From SHZI01 sp049290495 (lineage in GTDB: Bacteria; Pseudomonadota; Gammaproteobacteria; Steroidobacterales; GCA-2729495): a DNA stretch of 64,000 bases. Below are positions 62,698 through 64,000 of this stretch, piece after piece (within the stretch, counting starts at the first letter, position 1; each line of letters begins with the position of its first letter). The notes beneath the pieces are model-generated. The model searched no databases. It was not told where the DNA came from and was given only the letters and a program-made list of their open reading frames with translations. Made by a program: the position numbers and the translations under genes. The stretch is from positions 1 to 64,000 of the forward strand of contig JBATNV010000061.1 of assembly GCA_049290495.1 (NCBI GenBank). The letters are read 5' to 3'.

Positions 62698-64000
62698 TCA
62701 GGTCAGCAGCAGGGTGCCGAGTCCGAGGACGGCGACAAATCCCACCAGGTCGGTGGCAGTAATCAGGATGACCGAGCCGGCGAGCGCCGGGTTTATCCGC
62801 AAGCGCCGCAATACCAGCGGTACAACGAAACCAATGGCAGTTGCGATCAGCAGATTGGTTGCCATAGCCGCAGCAATCACCCCCGCCACGCGCCAGGTGT
62901 GAAAAAAAGCACGGGTGACACCTGCTACAACCGCTGCGCCCAGCAGCGCATTGATGAGGCCGATAGCCAGTTCCCGGCGCAGCAGCGGAGAGATGTTCGC
63001 ACCCTGGATACGGCCGAGCGCGATGCTGCGGATCATGAGGGTCAGTGTCTGGCTGCCGGCGATGCCGCCCATGGTCGCCACCATGGGCATGAGCACGGCA
63101 AGTACGATCACGTGGTTCAGTGTGGCCTGGAACAGGTTGATGACAGCAGCGGTGCAAAAGGCCAGGGTCAGGTGCAGGAGCAGCCAGATGGCGCGGCGGC
63201 CGCTGCTGATCAGGACGGGCGCGAACATGTCGTCATCCTCATCCAGGCCGTCACGCGAGAGGATGTCGTGGTCGGCCTGTTCCTGGATCACATCAACCAC
63301 ATCGTCGACCGTGATTTGCCCGATCAGGCGTCCGGTATCATCGGTGACGGCTGCGGAGACAAGGTCGCGGTCCTGGAATTCGCGGGCGACTTCTGCCGCA
63401 CTGCTCGTGGCCTGGATGGCCTCTACAGACCGGTCCATGAGGGCAGTGACGGCGGCATCCGGGTCGCTGGTCAGCAGGCGCGCAAAGGTAAGGACGCCGA
63501 GGAAGCGATCTTCCCGGTCTACGACGAATACCGAATCGGTATTGACCGGCAGTTCACCGCGCATGCGCAGATAGCGCAGTACCACATCGACGCTGACATC
63601 CGGGCGCACGGACACGGTTTCGGGATTCATGAGGCCGCCGGCGCTGTCGGCTGGCCAGGCGAGTACTGCCTGCAGGCGTTCCCGATCCTGCACGGACAGG
63701 GACTGCAGAACCTCGTCGATCAGGTTTTCCGGCAGGTCGGCGACGAAGTCGGCGAGATCGTCGATGTCCAGGCCTTCGGTGGCCGCCACGACTTCGTGGC
63801 TGGCCATCGCCTCAACCAGGCTGGAACGGACTTCTTCGTTGAGTTCGACGAGGACTTCGCCGTCCCTGTCATCGGGCACCACGTCCCAGATCGTCTGCCG
63901 CTCTTCAACCGGCAAGGACTCGATAAGCCTGGCGATCTCCGCGGGATACAGTTCGGCTACCAGCCGGCTGATCTGCGCGGTGTCACCACGCTCAATGGCA
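62698..64000 (-). CDS. mgtE: Magnesium transporter MgtE (partial, 5' end beyond window)
   Basis: 434 residues visible, running off the right edge. The N-domain (AELYPAEIARLIESL to ENLIDEVLQSL) is followed by two CBS domains (about 160-280 in the visible part, with SVFVVDREDRFLGVLTF and AAVTDDTGRLIGQITVDDVV), and a five-helix pore (GRRAIWLLLHLTLAF, MPMVATMGGIAGSQTLTLMIRSIALG). MgtE is a Mg2+-gated Mg2+ channel of the inner membrane. The apparent TTG at 63915 is internal, since the conserved N-domain continues in frame to base 64000. Confidence 0.93.
   Translation of the reverse strand, partial: AIERGDTAQISRLVAELYPAEIARLIESLPVEERQTIWDVVPDDRDGEVLVELNEEVRSSLVEAMASHEVVAATEGLDIDDLADFVADLPENLIDEVLQSLSVQDRERLQAVLAWPADSAGGLMNPETVSVRPDVSVDVVLRYLRMRGELPVNTDSVFVVDREDRFLGVLTFARLLTSDPDAAVTALMDRSVEAIQATSSAAEVAREFQDRDLVSAAVTDDTGRLIGQITVDDVVDVIQEQADHDILSRDGLDEDDDMFAPVLISSGRRAIWLLLHLTLAFCTAAVINLFQATLNHVIVLAVLMPMVATMGGIAGSQTLTLMIRSIALGRIQGANISPLLRRELAIGLINALLGAAVVAGVTRAFFHTWRVAGVIAAAMATNLLIATAIGFVVPLVLRRLRINPALAGSVILITATDLVGFVAVLGLGTLLLT

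Overview
The window looks like a chromosomal segment of a free-living, GC-rich gammaproteobacterium. Supporting evidence is the rpsU-yqeY-dnaG-rpoD macromolecular-synthesis operon divergent from tsaD, the long RpoD with an acidic linker, LPS core genes (hldE, waaA), a TolC-family porin, class II CCA enzyme, Mpl, and a split class II ribonucleotide reductase (NrdJa/NrdJb) of the kind known from Pseudomonas. The lineage cannot be fixed from one window; an environmental order near Chromatiales, Steroidobacterales or Woeseiales would fit, but this is inference. No insertion sequence, prophage, integrase or CRISPR array was seen.

Layout. 0-0.34 kb: tail of a Gly/Arg-rich protein, a strong terminator and tRNA-Ile2(CAU). 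0.34-3.1 kb: methyltransferase, small kinase and a membrane-anchored FMN glutamate-synthase-like protein. 3.1-7.8 kb (-): rpoD, dnaG, yqeY, rpsU. 8-9.9 kb: tsaD, folB, folK. 9.9-15.6 kb: a FolM-like pteridine reductase, MidA/NDUFAF7-like methyltransferase, cca, NDUFA9-like protein, DegQ/Do protease. 15.6-18.9 kb: candidate NrdR operators and promoter, then nrdJa and nrdJb. 19-26.4 kb: hldE, waaA, tolC, a Pcm-like methyltransferase and a PAS-GGDEF-EAL protein. 26.5-30 kb (-): K+-insensitive H+-pyrophosphatase and pyrophosphate-dependent phosphofructokinase, a PPi-based energy pair. 30-36.2 kb: adk, rnd, a small membrane protein, mpl, a Lon-N-domain protein, TraB/GumN protein, CpdA-like phosphodiesterase.

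36.4-51.5 kb is the accessory part and the main point of interest. It has three blocks: (a) a four-gene (-) operon encoding a complete tripartite ABC exporter (outer-membrane factor, MacB/DevC-type permease, ATPase, lipoprotein adaptor); (b) a three-gene (+) set of two four-helix EamA/ArnE-F-like proteins and a DegT-type aminotransferase; (c) a tightly coupled seven-gene (-) operon of HAD phosphatase, class III aminotransferase, alpha/beta hydrolase with a cysteine nucleophile, acyl carrier protein, ketoacyl-ACP synthase, GNAT/FemAB-like acyltransferase and an arginase-superfamily protein. An LTA-synthase-type sulfatase diverges from it. This resembles a small, apparently unassigned pathway for an acylated amino or amine metabolite or envelope lipid with its own exporter; the product cannot be read from sequence.

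51.5-64 kb returns to core metabolism: ahcY and metK (SAM cycle), then tkt-gap-pgk-pyk with an ATP/ADP-translocase-family transporter overlapping the pyk stop, a patatin phospholipase, and the 3' part of mgtE running off the right edge. Non-ATG starts are frequent: all four genes of the rpsU operon, adk, folK, cpdA and several exporter genes appear to use GTG or TTG.
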